This document shows, in pieces, positions 34,131 through 46,004 of a DNA stretch of 64,000 nucleotides. Both the position numbers and the translations under genes were made by a program. Each line of letters opens with the position of its first letter. Positions within the stretch are counted from its first letter, which is position 1. Source of the stretch: Aurelia coerulea. Taxonomy: Eukaryota > Cnidaria > Scyphozoa > Semaeostomeae > Ulmaridae. The stretch covers positions 5,153,501-5,217,500 of the forward strand of contig CM076961.1 in the NCBI GenBank assembly GCA_039566865.1, in the 5' to 3' direction. The notes under the pieces are model-generated. The model worked only from the letters and a program-made list of their open reading frames with translations. It was not told where the DNA came from and did no database searches.

Positions 34131-34378
34131 TATTAGATAGTTAGGAGCCGAAACGAGCACTATATCATGATGCCCTAGATCAAAGAGTTCTGGCTTTTGC
34201 CCTCTGCTGTTTTCCAACTTTTCTCCATAATTACTTTTACCCCCTGTCGCTGAAGAAACTATTAGTTCAGTGCAGCAACAACACCGAAGTCCTGACGCAA
34301 TTGTCCGCTTATTCTTGTTCCACGCGTACGGTTCTATAATTCCGCTGATCGCTTGCGCTCAACCGCCTAAGTCAAACT

Positions 34379-34478
34379 CGTTTTCATATTCGACCTCGTA
34401 ATGGCTCCTTTGTTTTAGTAACCTATTGTTCTATTGACCAATCAGAGAGGTGAGCAATTCAGCGATCTAGCAACAAGT
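34379..34478 (-). repeat. Right inverted repeat of the candidate MULE element
   Basis: Reverse complement of 17825-17925; it ends AGCGATCTAGCAACAAGT on the plus strand. Confidence 0.8.
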
Positions 34479-35808
34479 AATAGCTCAGCTGTTGTGTGGT
34501 GTGAACTGACAGAACTGACAGAGAAGAAATAAAAAGAAGCTGCGTCATAGAAGACTTTTCCTTTCAACAAAAGGTGAGCATGCCGTTGATCTTCTTATGA
34601 TGGCCAAGTCCACGAGTGCGGGAGTGTGCTTCCTTATCCTACAGGCATTGCTCCCTTCATACTTAGGCCAAAATTCCAAAGGGAAAAGGCCAATTCGGAT
34701 CTGATGTTGATCTGCACCAGATCTAGTGTATTGTTGGGAATTCTTCCAAAAGTCATGTTCATATTTGTCAGAAAATCTTTAGAATATAAGATTGTATACG
34801 ATCAACCAACCAGGATCCTTACAATCCTAATGACCCTTTTGTTTACATTTTTTGGAAAAGTTGCCAATTATGTGGGGCCCTACCTACTGTACTGTACTCT
34901 AACAAGAGACAACAAAAAGGGAACTCAGATAGTTGTCTGCTGTGCATACCATCTTGATTCTAAAGTCTGTCTAAAATTAGATTGCAGGTGAAATTTGCCA
35001 TAATGCAAAGTTACCCTGGCAAACACTTTAATTTTGTTATTCAGAGATAGACTATATTAAAAAATCTAATTCGAGACATACCATAGGTATATGAGTGGAG
35101 GTTTGATAATGAGCTAGTGTGGCAAAATGATTCGATGTCCCAGACAAGTGAATTTCATGTTTACATTTCTCATCAAATTTGAACCATCAGTGACCATCCC
35201 CAATGACAATTAGGGATACGTGACCACCCCTCAGATCATCGGGAGAATCTGGGATATGCTGGAAAATGTTGTTCATACTTGTCATATGAATCACAGATTG
35301 GTGGTGAAAACCCCCTTCAACAACAGTTTATGAAGCCTTTCCAATGTTTAGACATTCCTTACTTTAGACACTTTAGACACTTAAGTACATTCAAAGAGAT
35401 CAACAAAGGGAGTAAAGTTGATAGAATGCTGTTGATTTTCTTTGTGGAAGGAACAATTTTCCTGATATCCTATTTTTCCAGTACCAGAGTTTCTTATGAT
35501 TCTTTATTCATATGTTAGAGTTGTATTCTTTATTTTCTAGTGGTTTCTTATAACCAAAAATGTGTAGTCTCTCAATTTTGAAATATGATTAACCTCACAT
35601 TAACAACAAGTATTTTCTTATTACCATGGAATTACTTTGCAAAGGAGTAATTAATCATTCATGATTAGAGTTGTATGGAATTATGAGATGAAGGCTGTTA
35701 TGGAAACCCCTAATCAATTAAGTACTCAATTATTCATAACTTACTTAGCAACATTGGTACCAGCTAAAATATGATCTCAAATACAGTAGTTTTTTTCTTT
35801 CTTATCAG
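34479..35808 (+). promoter_or_regulatory. Presumed promoter and 5' untranslated part of the CIMIP7-like gene
   Basis: An AG acceptor directly precedes the first coding exon (CTTATCAG|TGAGCATGATG), so an upstream untranslated exon is expected. A candidate donor is CAAAAG|GTGAGC at 34573. The start of this exon would then lie next to the MULE right arm. This is inferred only. Confidence 0.3.
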
Positions 35809-35813
35809 TGAGC

Positions 35814-35855
35814 ATGATGCATGATTACAATCAAGAGGCTGTCCATGGAACATGG
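35814..35855 (+). CDS. CIMIP7: CIMIP7-like gene, coding exon 1
   Basis: Acceptor CTTATCAG at 35808, donor ACATGG|GTAAGT. It encodes MMHDYNQEAVHGTW, phase 0. Confidence 0.7.
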
Positions 35856-38800
35856 GTAAGTAAACTTTTGTTTTAAATGGTATTGAAAAAAAGAGCTAGG
35901 GTTCTTGCTTTGTGTTGTTCTGCTATATCCAACAAAATTGATCCCAAGCAAGAGTAATTAGTATTTGAAACACTAACAGAGGAGTTGTGGCCCAGGGGGA
36001 CACTCTGCATATACGCATACGTCTACGTCAGTCCGAGAAATTGCAGGAACCCCAAAAATATCAGTTTAGCTTCATTACAACCCAAAAATATCAGCTTATT
36101 TTATACCTTGACATCTGTAAACGAACATAAAAGATCCTGAAACAATGCAAATTGAGTCTGTGCCTTGTCACCTTTTGGAAATCAGCCTTACTCCCTTTAA
36201 TTTTAGCTTATTTTTCACTCATGATTTAACTTGTTTCAAATTTGGTAACTAGTACCTTGTTTTGCACTGGCAAAATAAACTTTTTCTAAACCAGGTTGAA
36301 TTTCACCCAATCAAATGCTTTTGATTTTTGTATTGAACAAAAATGATTATAACACAGACAACATTTGATTATGGGTTAGACCGGGGTATAGGTATCCTTT
36401 GTTTGTCCTTTATGGTATTGTTCAACCAATGCTGTTATTGTTGATTTGTACTTCCTCATTGATGTTGTCATTGTTGAATTGCAATAGTACAATGCACAAT
36501 TGGGGCAAGATGACCTTTAGTTATCCCCCATTGTGAATGGTACATAGAAATGTAGATATGTTTTTGGTTAAATATTTCTATGGAGATACAAACAATGGTT
36601 TACAAATGCAGCAGCTCCCTGCTCCCTGGAGTGAAAAGCTCCATTTATTGATTCCTGATTTTTCTCTCATACTGTAGTTTCCAAGTGGATTTCATGGGCA
36701 CTTCAGAAGCAAGTCAAGACAAGAATTTACCGTTCCATACCGGCAAAGAGCAAAGCCTCATCCCCCAGCTAAATTCTTAGACAGAGCATCTGTACGTTCA
36801 AATGATCATCTCTTTTCAAGACATGACAACAGAAATTCTCATGCGAGTACAATGGGTGATTTGGAGTCTTATTTTTCTCATGTAAGTATACTTGGACCAT
36901 AGGGGGTTGGTAAAAACGCAGGGTCCGAACCCCAGGGTTGGTTTGGGAAGGGGGCGTCGGAAAATTCTTTGGACCACGCCCTTTTTCTTTCAACCCCGCC
37001 CTCCTTTACATCGTTATAACGCTGCTTTGAATGGAAACACCCTCCTATGCCAGTCGGACTGCGCGAGCCTAGAAACGTTCCTCAGTGGCGGAAATTCAGC
37101 TTTTTGAGTGGGGGGGGGGGGGGGGCAAGCCGTAAATTTTCCGAGTCGGACTTGTTCTCAGGCATTTCGCTGGAAGATTTAGACTTGAAATAAATAGGGT
37201 CCTTAAATGTGCTAATGTCATTGTGCATCAGATTTCAAAACTTTTACATTCAGCAGTTGATAGAGAAAGGTAAGAATATATTATGAACGTAGGTAGGCCA
37301 AATAGCTACGAGGACTCTGGGGGCGAAGGCCCCAGGAAAATTTTTGAGGACACACCCTCTATTTTGCTTAGAATACCTTTCATGACCCTATGTTTGCCAG
37401 TACTGAATTGGGATTGTGACAATGTTGTAACATTTTCTTAAAGAGTAGCATCCCCAGGAAATTCGTTGAGTAAAAATAGTTTACTTTGGCAGGTGTTTAG
37501 AAAACGAAAACCGAAGACCAAAGACCGAAGATAGAAAACGAAGACGAAGGCACATACCACTATACTTCAATAAAGAGAATATTCTCAACATCTAGTTCTG
37601 GTAGATCTTTCTCTGGCAAATTATTTCATGAATAAACGTAATCCAAAGCATTGAATTACAAAAGTATCTGGTCTTCGTTTTGCAGAATGACCCCCTCAAT
37701 CTGCAAAACGAAGACTGCCTCCAAAATGCTACGAGAGTGGATAAATTCGACCGTGATGAGAAACAGTCATAGTGCTTTTTCAAATAGACACAAGGAAACA
37801 AATATTACATCACATGTACCGTGCGATTGTCATTTAGAGGAAGACTTCGTTTTGCAGAATGACCCCCATCAAAAACTGGATTACGTTTATTAATGAAATA
37901 ATTTGCCAGAGAAAGATCTACTTGCAGTGGATGTTCAAATTACACTCTTTATTGAATTATGATTTTGTGTGCCTTCGTCTTCTTTTTCTATCTTCGGTCT
38001 TCGGTCATCGTTTTATAAACACCATTACTTTGGCTTAAGAGACCTCTTGGATCCATTGTTTGCCGAGTGCCAAATTAGAATATTTGATGATATGAATAAC
38101 CAGTTCTCGAAGCAGTTTTGCGTGAAGAACCCCAGCCTACGTGTAGACCCATTATCCATAATGGGTCTCTCGTAGGCTAGAAGAACCTCTACTTTGTGTT
38201 AGAACGCTTCTCGCAATTCAGGTTTTGCCTGCCCCCAACATAGAAACTTTGAAAATTCGCTCATAGTTTGTGTTATGTCGCGTGCAGGAAAATTTTTGAG
38301 GACTCCCACCTCTACATTGGCTTAGAATGCCTCTCCCAATTAAGTTCCAACATCTCGCGGAAATATTGCTACTCTCTGACTGACCTATACCCAACAAGTT
38401 TCTTCTCGTTTTTGAAATAAATGAAAGTGAATAAAAGCTTTGTAATATGCTTTTTGAGCTTGTGTATTTCGTTTGCTCTTTCCATATAAAAACTCTTCTT
38501 CTTCTTGACGGTGACTCGTTTCTTCATTGTAGTTTCGATCTCACCAACGAAATTTCCGACATTTAAGAAAAATTTCCGATTCTTATCGAAATGGGGGGCA
38601 ATAGCCCCTCCAGCCCCCCATAATTACCGCCACTGGCGTTCCTCAAGGAAAATTGAAAACAAAGAAAAAATACATATGTTATTTTTTCCGGGCACCCTGG
38701 TAACAACCATGGCTACCCTCTCTTCTCTACGGTATCGTAAAAGGGTGCACGACATTTGAAATATGCTGCTCCCTAAATATCAAAGCAATAATGTACCTAA

Positions 38801-41800
38801 ATATTTTGTCAATCAGCCGATATAATTCATTAGGTATGCAAAGTTACCTTGCTTTGATCGATGTCTCCTTTCCTAAGCGTTGGGAGATTTTTCTCAAGAA
38901 GGCTCCTTCAAAAAGCTCTCGAAAAATGACCCAAAACGATGATAAAATTTCGTTGGCTTTCCTCCCTCACAGCAATGACAATTACCCACATTCGCAAATA
39001 TTATCCTCTTGAGAAGATGGAATCCAACCTTGTCCCCAGGGCATTTAGTCATTCTGACAAAAGGCCCCGGGGACAAGGTTGGATGGAATCTAGTGGAATT
39101 AGTTTGTTACCCCTGGACAGATAATAGGGAGTTTACGAACCAGGATGGCAACGCCAACCAGAACGTCATCTTGTATCTTGCAAACAAAATATTACGCTAC
39201 CTTTTAAACATTATTGCAAAGGCCAAGACGAAACCTCCTTCTCCAGTAAGATGCCTGAGAACCATCATTTTCTCCTTGAAATCTTACATTTGAAAGGAGC
39301 GTTTGTTAATTTGGATTGGAAGCCTAAATCTGAGGCACAGAAAGGCAGAAATGGGATTTCCAAGTTGTGCAATTGAAAAGGACGACTTCATGGTCTCCCA
39401 AGGGAAACAAATTCGCACGAAAAATAAGCAATCCATTAAGTTGATGTTTTGAAACAAAAGCAACACTGCGTTGCCGTTGCAGTTGGCGTCGTGGTTTCAT
39501 AAACTCCCTAATGGTACAATAGGATCCACTACTTTTGATTGATATCCAAGTACAGCGCGAATAGCGATTGCAGACAAAGGGAGTTCTATGCCCGGTCGGC
39601 CAAGTCATAAACAAGTAGCCATCTCGCTTGTTGTGCAAACCCAGAAATGGTTTTTAAGAGCAAACATGAGCATATATCGAAAGAAGAAGGATATATCTGA
39701 ACATCCGTTACGGGTCTAGGATAGGAATCATTCTTCGTACATATCCGAATGCTCGTGGCCCATGGCCGAAACTGCCAAAGCCTCATTTTCACGGACCAAT
39801 CAGACGGCTAATAAGCGAAGGAGACAAAAGAAACCCGTGAAGATTTGTCTAAATTTTACCTACCTTCAAAACTGCTTGAAATTTCCCAAATTTTTGAAGA
39901 AATCTACGCTCCAGATGTTTGGGTGTACAAGTTTGGATGCCGGTTAAAATATCTCCAGGACTGGCGGAGTTATTACCTCTCCAAAAGACAAAATCGGCGA
40001 AGGCTTGTCGAGGCCTGTTTACGCCCCTTCAAGTCAGGCGATAAAACCTCTTGATAAAACCTCTTTTGAATTTTATAAGTTATTTCGCAACGAGCAAACT
40101 TGTGCCATGAATGCAAAAAGTAGTACAATACAGAAACTTCCCCACAGCTTGCCACATGACTTGAAATGCGTGAACAAGCCTTTGTAGACTTTGTCAATTC
40201 ACATAGAAACCGTAGGGGCATTGAATCTTGAACAAAAGAAAATTTAGCGAAAGACAATAGCAAGAACAATTGAAAACACAGATTTTGGCGTTTTTCGGTT
40301 GTTCTTACAACAATCATTATTGTTATTACCATTTTCTCTCAGGCAGAATTTCTATTGTTCAAGGTCCAGTGCCTTATCGGTTTGTTTGTGGCAATACCTC
40401 CACCAATCCTGGAGATATTTTAACCGGCATCCAAACTTGTACACCCAAACATCTGGAGAGTAGGTTGCTTTGAAAAAATTCGGGAAATCTCAAGCAGTTT
40501 TTTGTCCTGGTTGCGTTTTATGAAGGTAGGTAAAATTTAGAAAAATCTTCACGGGTTTCTTTTGTCTCCTTCGCTTTTTAGCAGTCTGATTGGTCTGTGA
40601 AAATGAGGCTTTGGCGACCATATGGGCCACGAGCAATCGGCCATGTACTACGAATGATTCTTATGATCATCTGGCCTCGTTTGGTGGTGGGGACGACTTT
40701 TTCATTCTCCCAAGAGGATAACACTTGCTATAACATGTTCAAGTCATCGCTGTTAGGCAGGAATATTGGGGACACTTTGTCATGATTTTAGGCCAGTTTC
40801 GAAGATTTTTTAAGGGGCTTTCTTGAGAAAATCCCTCATAATTTCAAACGGACAGGTTAATTTAAGTCAGTTAAATTTCAAAAGCAAGTTGAGCATGTTG
40901 ACTATCAAATAAGATGTTCGCCAAGATTATCATCTTGATATCCAGGGAGTAGTGCAGTGGCGGATTTGGAGGGGGGCAAATAAGGGCAACTGCCCCCTTC
41001 ACGATTCAGCTTGGCATATGTTCATGCCTGCAAGTTTATCCAGTATGCAATGTAAGAGGAAGCCAGCTTAAATTGTGCCAATAAGGAATCGCGGTCCTTA
41101 GCACCCCTTCTAAGTTGATATGTTGAATACCTTATTGGTCTGATGTTCAGTACAACAGTCAGTGTACTGTATTTTGACAACGCGAATAAGATTGCATGGC
41201 CTTTTACGGTCGTAGTAATAAAAGTAATTGACAATTGTGAATTCCAAAGCCTAAGGGTTTCGTAGTAGCCGAAACATTTTCACCCAAGGCTGTTTAAAAC
41301 TTTTTGATTGAGCCGCTTTATCAAATATTTTGAAGAAAAACTCCAGCCTACTTAGGCCTAAAGCATTTTATCGGATTGATTTAAAGTATACTGCTTCTGA
41401 TCAATGGACAAGCCTATAGAGTGTTAGCTAAACCTTATGTTTGATTAGCTTCAAGGCCATATTATGCCCACCAAGGAATTTCTACTTTCGAAGGTGTTTA
41501 CTGTACGATATATTATTGCAAGTAATTTTGTTATAAGAAGCTGCTTATAAGAAACAAGTTCTCAAAGTCCAAGTCTGCCTATCCTACATGAAACTGTATG
41601 AAGAACAGAACAATGCATAATACTGTTCCGCTGCAGCAGACATACAAATAGGGCTCAATATTTTTGGACACCCTGTTCATGTTGCCATGGTAGTCTCAAT
41701 GACTAATTTTCTAATTTTCCAATGTTGCATCTTAGATCTTTGAAAAATTTGCAGGATCTATGTCCCACATATGTTGCTTTGCTGCAGATATTGTTAACAG

Positions 41801-43101
41801 AAGTTTTACTCATCGGACGCCGAACAATCTTTTATAATTCTAAAAAATTTTAGCAATAGTATTCTAACAAGCTTTCGTTCCTACGCAATGCACTCGGAAT
41901 GAAATTTAGTCCATCAGCATGTGAAAATAATAGCTTGTTTTAGCAACGAAACTTGAACATCCACAACAACAGGAATACCAAAACGGTGATCTGAGTGAAC
42001 GAAATTTTCCCATTTGCCTCCAAAGCTTCTAGGGGTGGCTAATTCTTTATGAAAAATGCAGTCAAACTTCAACAGCAGTGTTGACTTTGACTAACTAAAT
42101 GTTGTCCATTTTAGAGGAGCATAGCATAGAAATGAAATCTTCAAAGAGACTGTTACCTCTTTCTTTCGACTAGATAGCTTGAAATAATCTCATTGTGAAA
42201 TCTTCAATATTTTCAGAACTAGAGGGTTTTTCTTCATTTTTAAGAATTAAAGGAAAATTTTGAATAATATATTCAAACCACAGTTGACTGTAATAATTCT
42301 AAAGTGTTTTAGGAGACATGGAACAGTTGCAAGAAAACCATAGTTTATGACTGTCTACATTATGATATTAAGCACAAGTCTTCCACTACTCTTCTGGTTT
42401 ACAATATAAAAGATTGATGACTTTACAACTTCAAACCAGTTGAAATATAAAACAGTGTACTTTTGAAAATGATAAACATTTCCAGAAAGTCAACCATAGA
42501 ATTATAGCAAAGTAGCTAAAGATTCCCTCAAGCCATTCAACAATAAGGAAGATGTGATGGTCATTCACACACTAGCCTTTTTAAGGATTTGAATCGTCTG
42601 GCAAGCATAGGCATAAGATCTTTTAAAGAGCTAATTTTAATTTTTTTTTCCTCACAGGGTCTTGGAAAGCGAAAATCAGTCACTCCTGCTTCTCAGCATT
42701 ACAAAGATACGTCATCTCTTTTACATTGGTCCACCGAGCCGAATCCTGGTCTGCGTTCTTCATACAGGTCAGATTTCATGAACTCATCATGGCCACAACA
42801 GAAACTGATAAACGATACGGAGCCGCTGCACAGTAGAACTAATTTGGGACTGCGAAGGAGGCAGATAAGACCAAAGATTGGGTACTCTACAGAAAGGACT
42901 GCACCACTTTTGGCTTGGAATATGCCGGATGAAAGTACGCATTCGAAACCATGTGTAGGTAGCACATATCGTGGTGGAAATACGAATACGAGGTTGCTGT
43001 CAAGGGGAAGTACTAGTTCAAGCACAAGGACACAAACAAGTTCAGACGCTAATTCTGACCTGGCTCATGTAATCGAGACTGTGAGTCGGCTTGACTTATG
43101 A
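35814..43101 (+). CDS. CIMIP7: CIMIP7 (C3orf84)-like ciliary microtubule inner protein, 3 coding exons
   Basis: Exons 35814-35855, 36678-36881 and 42658-43101 splice in phase 0 at every junction, giving 229 residues plus TGA. The protein starts MMHDYNQEAVHGTWFPSGFH and continues GHFRSKSRQEF, AKPHPPAKFLDRA and LFSRHDNRNS. Exon 3 begins GLGKRKSV and has SSYRSDFM and GSTYRGGN. These match, in order, motifs I recall from human C3orf84/CIMIP7 (GSWxxxGFxGHYRS, KPQPPAxFLxR, FFSKHDNRTSF, GIGRRK, SSYQADF), a protein of ciliary doublet microtubules. Human CIMIP7 is slightly shorter, at about 200 residues. Either ATG 35814 or 35817 could start it. A single-copy host gene of ciliated or sperm cells is likely. 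The gene is in an element-rich setting: its second intron is 5.8 kb of nested repeats. Confidence 0.8.
36678..36881 (+). CDS. CIMIP7: CIMIP7-like gene, coding exon 2
   Basis: Acceptor CATACTGTAG|TTTCC, donor TCTCAT|GTAAGT; 204 nt, phase 0-0. It holds the conserved FPSGFHGHFRS...SRHDNRNS core. Confidence 0.82.
37083..38635. repeat. ~1.55-kb element ended by CAGTGGCGG, with an inner foldback
   Basis: The left end CAGTGGCGGAAATT mirrors the right end AATTACCGCCACTG. The left part carries a long G run (37111-37126) and the right part GGGGGGCAATAGCCCC. Inside, 37497-37660 (CGAAGACCAAAGACCGAAGA, ATTTCATGAATAAACGTAAT) is inverted at about 37870-38025. GGAAAATTTTTGAGGAC units near 37337 and 38289 resemble the 57.7-58.4-kb tandem array. 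Confidence 0.65.
39027..39094. repeat. Short palindrome
   Basis: GGAATCCAACCTTGTCCCC and GGGGACAAGGTTGGATGG are complementary around a ~27-nt centre. Confidence 0.75.
39719..40668. repeat. ~950-bp foldback with ~250-bp arms
   Basis: Arms 39719-39966 and 40407-40668 are inverted copies. Shared words include GCTCGTGGCCCATGG, GCCAAAGCCTCATTTTCAC, GAAACCCGTGAAGATTTG and AACCGGCATCCAAACTTGTA (in one orientation). The spacer (39967-40406) contains no recognised gene. Confidence 0.8.
40956..42050. other. Intron of CIMIP7-like gene, largely featureless
   Basis: It opens with a GTGGCGGATTTGGAGGGGGG stub (40965) of the GTGGCGGA-type repeat. A solo TTTTTGGACACCCTGTTCA element end lies near 41660. Nothing coding is seen. 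Confidence 0.4.
42055..42592. repeat. Degraded copy of the 45.0/50.8-kb foldback family
   Basis: The right end has GAATTATAGCAAAGTAGCTA and TAGCCTTTTTAAGGATTTG, resembling the right ends at 45525 and 51300. The left end is diverged. Confidence 0.4.
42658..43101 (+). CDS. CIMIP7: CIMIP7-like gene, terminal coding exon
   Basis: Acceptor TTTCCTCACAG|GGTCTTGG after a strong pyrimidine tract. 147 codons then TGA at 43099. Ser/Thr/Arg-rich with spaced SSYxxDF/STYRG motifs. Confidence 0.8.
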   Translation, partial: GLGKRKSVTPASQHYKDTSSLLHWSTEPNPGLRSSYRSDFMNSSWPQQKLINDTEPLHSRTNLGLRRRQIRPKIGYSTERTAPLLAWNMPDESTHSKPCVGSTYRGGNTNTRLLSRGSTSSSTRTQTSSDANSDLAHVIETVSRLDL

Positions 43102-43111
43102 AAGATTTGAG

Positions 43112-43500
43112 CCACGGGGGAGGGGTTCTCGGCCAAATTTTGGTTTGGGGTCTGCCGCGAGCATCTTCAAAAGGGTACCGTTAGCTAGACTAATTTTTAC
43201 GAAAATGGTAACCTTAGCTAGACCAATTTGACCATTGTCTGAACCAATTTTTACGAAAATGGTACCCTTGGCTAGAACAATTTTGACTATTTCCTCGACC
43301 AATATTCTCAAATTTGTGCCAAATATGATATCATGACCGTTTGCTAGACCAATATTGTCAAAAATGACACCCTTGGCTAAACCGTTGCTGGCCAAAATTG
43401 CATAAAAGTATACCCTTGGCTAGACTAGAAGTCCGAAAAAGTATACCCTTGCTCGCGGCACATTCCCAGGTACCTTTACTATGGAAGAACCCCCCCCCGT
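43112..43500. repeat. G-tract element with CTAGACCAATTTTTACGAAA tandem units
   Basis: It starts CCACGGGGGAGGGGTTC and ends GAACCCCCCCCCGTGATTTG. About seven irregular ~33-bp units hold CTAGACCAATTTT..ACGAAAATGGTACCCTTGG. It begins a few bases after the CIMIP7 stop codon, so it probably forms its 3' UTR. Confidence 0.7.
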
Positions 43501-45010
43501 GATTTGAACCCGGAGCTGTTCCAAAATGATTAATCAGTTTCCGATCGGACAAGCATGCATTTCGTAAAGAAAACGGAGACAGTTCTGTTCAAGAAGAAAG
43601 CGATTCGACAGCCTTAGAAATTGATTTCACACCTTAAACACAGCCGAACATAATGTTTTGCTTTGTCTCTTTGAATTCATTGAGAGCAATCAGAGGTGAG
43701 AAATCTATTCTTCAGAAAGACACATCGCTTTGTCTTTTTGGACACCTGAACTTTTGTTTTTTTGCAGAAATGACCCTTGCTTGCCAGACACAGATAAATT
43801 TTCGTAAATTACAGAGGAAAAGTTAAGTCCTTTACATATTACAAATGGCCAAAAAGGGAATCTTGTCCAATGTGTGACCTAATTGTCCAACAGGACCAAG
43901 CAAAGTCTGTCTGCATTTATGTCACGTGAAAATACCCACAAATTGAACGATTAGATAGTTTTGTCCACCCTATTCATAGGCAGCTCTATTGAATCAAATT
44001 CAATGAGTTTGTTCCTCAATCCTTGCAACCGCACGTGATCAAGAACAAGGATTTGGTCGCTGTTGCGCAGACTCTACTGGAGGAGAACCTCTCTGAAATA
44101 AAAAGAAATCAGCAGAGTCTGCACGCAGGCAAGATAGGCACTAAATCCTTACTGGCTGACAAAATTGACACGTGACACACCCTAAACCAATCCAATGGAA
44201 CCGAGATCCAACCGGGAAATTTGAAATGTCAGATTTTAGGCCACTTTTTTGGATTTGGAAACAGAAAGACTGACTTTGATCAACTATATTTTCATATCTA
44301 AGCTAACATTTTCCCGTGCAATTAAACGAAACGAATTTGTGGCTTAAACTTGGCAAAAGCCCTACGTTTTTCTTACTTACTCTGTCGGTATAGAATCTGC
44401 AGGGTATCTAAAATACGTAATCATCGACGGTACAGCTTAGAATGGCAAAATTAGCTTAATATTTTATTCTTTTTGCATTTCGTCACCATTTTGTTATTTT
44501 CTTTTGAGAAATCTTTTTGTAGACATAATTTTATGCCATATTGCTAAATTTATATCAATTATCTACCCTTTGTTTTGTCATCACATGGTTGCAAAATGAC
44601 CAACATTTGTCATTTGCATTAATAATTGCATTAATAATTGTATGAAAGAATTGTAAATTCTTTCACAAATTTGCAGTTATTCTTTCGTATATCTTGAATG
44701 CTCGAACATGCATTGCATTGAATATCAGAAACATTTGTTCAAAATTTGCATCTGGCAATAGTCACAGCAAAATGGTCAAAAAGAACGTGCATTGCACGAG
44801 TTTGCAAATCCCTTAGAGTTTTGCAATTATGACGAAACAGTGTCCTTTTGTTTCAGGAAGTGCCCCATAAAAAAGTGTCCTTGACGTCTCTTGCCCCTCC
44901 CCCCAAGTTTAAGATGCTTGCTATGGCCCTCTTTAAAGAAAACCTGTTCAAGCTTTTGTGTTGCCACAGCTCGATCGAAGATGTCAAAGCTTTAGTAGGC
45001 TTTCTCATTG
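43501..45010. other. Intergenic stretch, one hairpin relative
   Basis: No gene is supported. 44063-44130 (GCGCAGACTCTAC ... GCAGAGTCTGCACGCAGGC) is a shorter member of the hairpin family at 45749 and 53217. A small palindrome GAAAGAATTGTAAATTCTTTC lies near 44645. Confidence 0.45.
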
Positions 45011-45530
45011 CTTTATTTCAGCATAGGTTCCAAATTTTTAACTCAGCGTAAAAAGATTGGGATGCAACATTCGATGACCTATATCTTCTGTTTGAATGGC
45101 TTGAAATAGATTTTAGATACTTTCTACTGTTGGACTTTGCAGAAAATCTGAATATTTTTCAAAATTACAGTGTAACTTGTGAGGATGCAACGTCATCAAA
45201 TTTCTAAATCATAAACCAGAAGAGTGAGAGATCTTTGCTTGATACCATATTGTACATCCATAAACTATGGTTTTCTTGGAAAGTATTTCAAGTTTGGTCA
45301 AACAGTTCAGAAATTAGGATGGTTTTAGGTTTTTTGACAATTTTTCTTGAATTCTTGAAAATGAAGAAAAAGACTCTAATTCTGAAAATATTGAAGATAT
45401 CAGAAAATCCAACGGTAAAATTATACGTAGATAAATAGCTAAAGTTTCTTTGAAGTCATTCAGTTCAAAGAAATAGAACATTGAATATTACACCAACCTT
45501 TTTAAAGATGTGGAACCTAGGCTCTCTATT
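45011..45530. repeat. ~520-bp foldback, copy A
   Basis: It starts AGCATAGGTTCCAAATTTTT and ends ACCTTTTTAAAGATGTGGAA + CCTA, roughly self-complementary overall. It is collinear with 50783-51306 (shared TTGAATGGCTTGAAA, ATTTCTAAATCATAAACCAG, TTGCTTGATACCATATTGTA). Confidence 0.75.
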
Positions 45531-45748
45531 TCTGATATGTGCACTGATATTCCCTTTTCTTCTTTGTACATTTTTCAAGACGATTTATTGTTCTCATTTT
45601 TCTATATTTCCACATAGCATCCGAAGGCATTTTCTAGGACACTGGGAAGCTAAGTTTATCGAAGCAATGTCCTGGTCCTTCCTCTCAATCAAAGTGACCA
45701 AATCTCGTGATTCATTTGGCTTGGAATTACAGAGTTTCCTCCATCTCC

Positions 45749-45835
45749 TAGCATGCGCGCAGACTTTGATCACTGGGGAGGAGAGGAGAGAAAGGTCCTT
45801 CTCCTCCCCAGTAACCAAAGTCTGCACGCAGGCTA
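45749..45835. repeat. Hairpin, CTGCGYGCAGACTTTG family
   Basis: GCGCGCAGACTTTG.TCACTGGGGAGGAG and its complement CTCCTCCCCAGTAACCAAAG + TCTGCACGCAGGCTA fold around a short centre. Related to 53217-53306 and 44063-44130. Confidence 0.8.
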
Positions 45836-46004
45836 CCATCTCCCCACTCTACGTAACAGGTTCGGCCGAGGGGTGCATTAATCTTCCAAAAAGGAGTACG
45901 AGATTTTTTAACAATAGGAACTTTAGGGATTTTTTACGGATTTTCCTTGAAAACAAACATATTTTTGTCAATGGTGTACGAGATTTTACAGAGTGATACG
46001 CCCC

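Larger units (their letters stand above)
17825..34478 (-). mobile_element. Candidate ~16.65-kb MULE transposon bounded by ~100-bp inverted repeats
   Basis: Left arm 17825-17925 (ACTTGTTGCTAGATCGCTGA...) is the reverse complement of 34379-34478 with only a handful of differences across ~100 bp. Weaker similarity may extend inward a further ~100 bp. No other copy of this arm was seen in the window. The arms enclose the spliced ULP1/MULE transposase gene (minus strand), a 90-bp satellite near the left arm, and later insertions: a LINE fragment, a MITE and a G-tract element. Mutator-like elements usually have long TIRs and 8-11-bp target duplications. No clean duplication is visible just outside these arms, so the exact ends are uncertain. 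The arms may instead belong to another repeat that happens to flank the gene. Confidence 0.6.
38763..40955. repeat. Foldback of the 23.7-kb family split by a later insertion
   Basis: The left arm CTGCTCCCTAAATATCAAAG and right arm CATCTTGATATCCAGGGAGT match the outer parts of 23746-24332. The two halves are separated at about 39025 and 40690 by other elements, including a foldback at 39719-40668. This is a nested insertion inside the CIMIP7 intron. Confidence 0.6.

Noticed and set aside
39324..40332. Minus-strand frames of 104 and 119 codons in the CIMIP7 intron
   Set aside because: They fall in foldback arms and spacers and have no recognisable features.
45481..45996. 171-codon plus-strand frame
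   Set aside because: It runs across a foldback end and the hairpin at 45749-45835. No domain or homologous pattern is visible.
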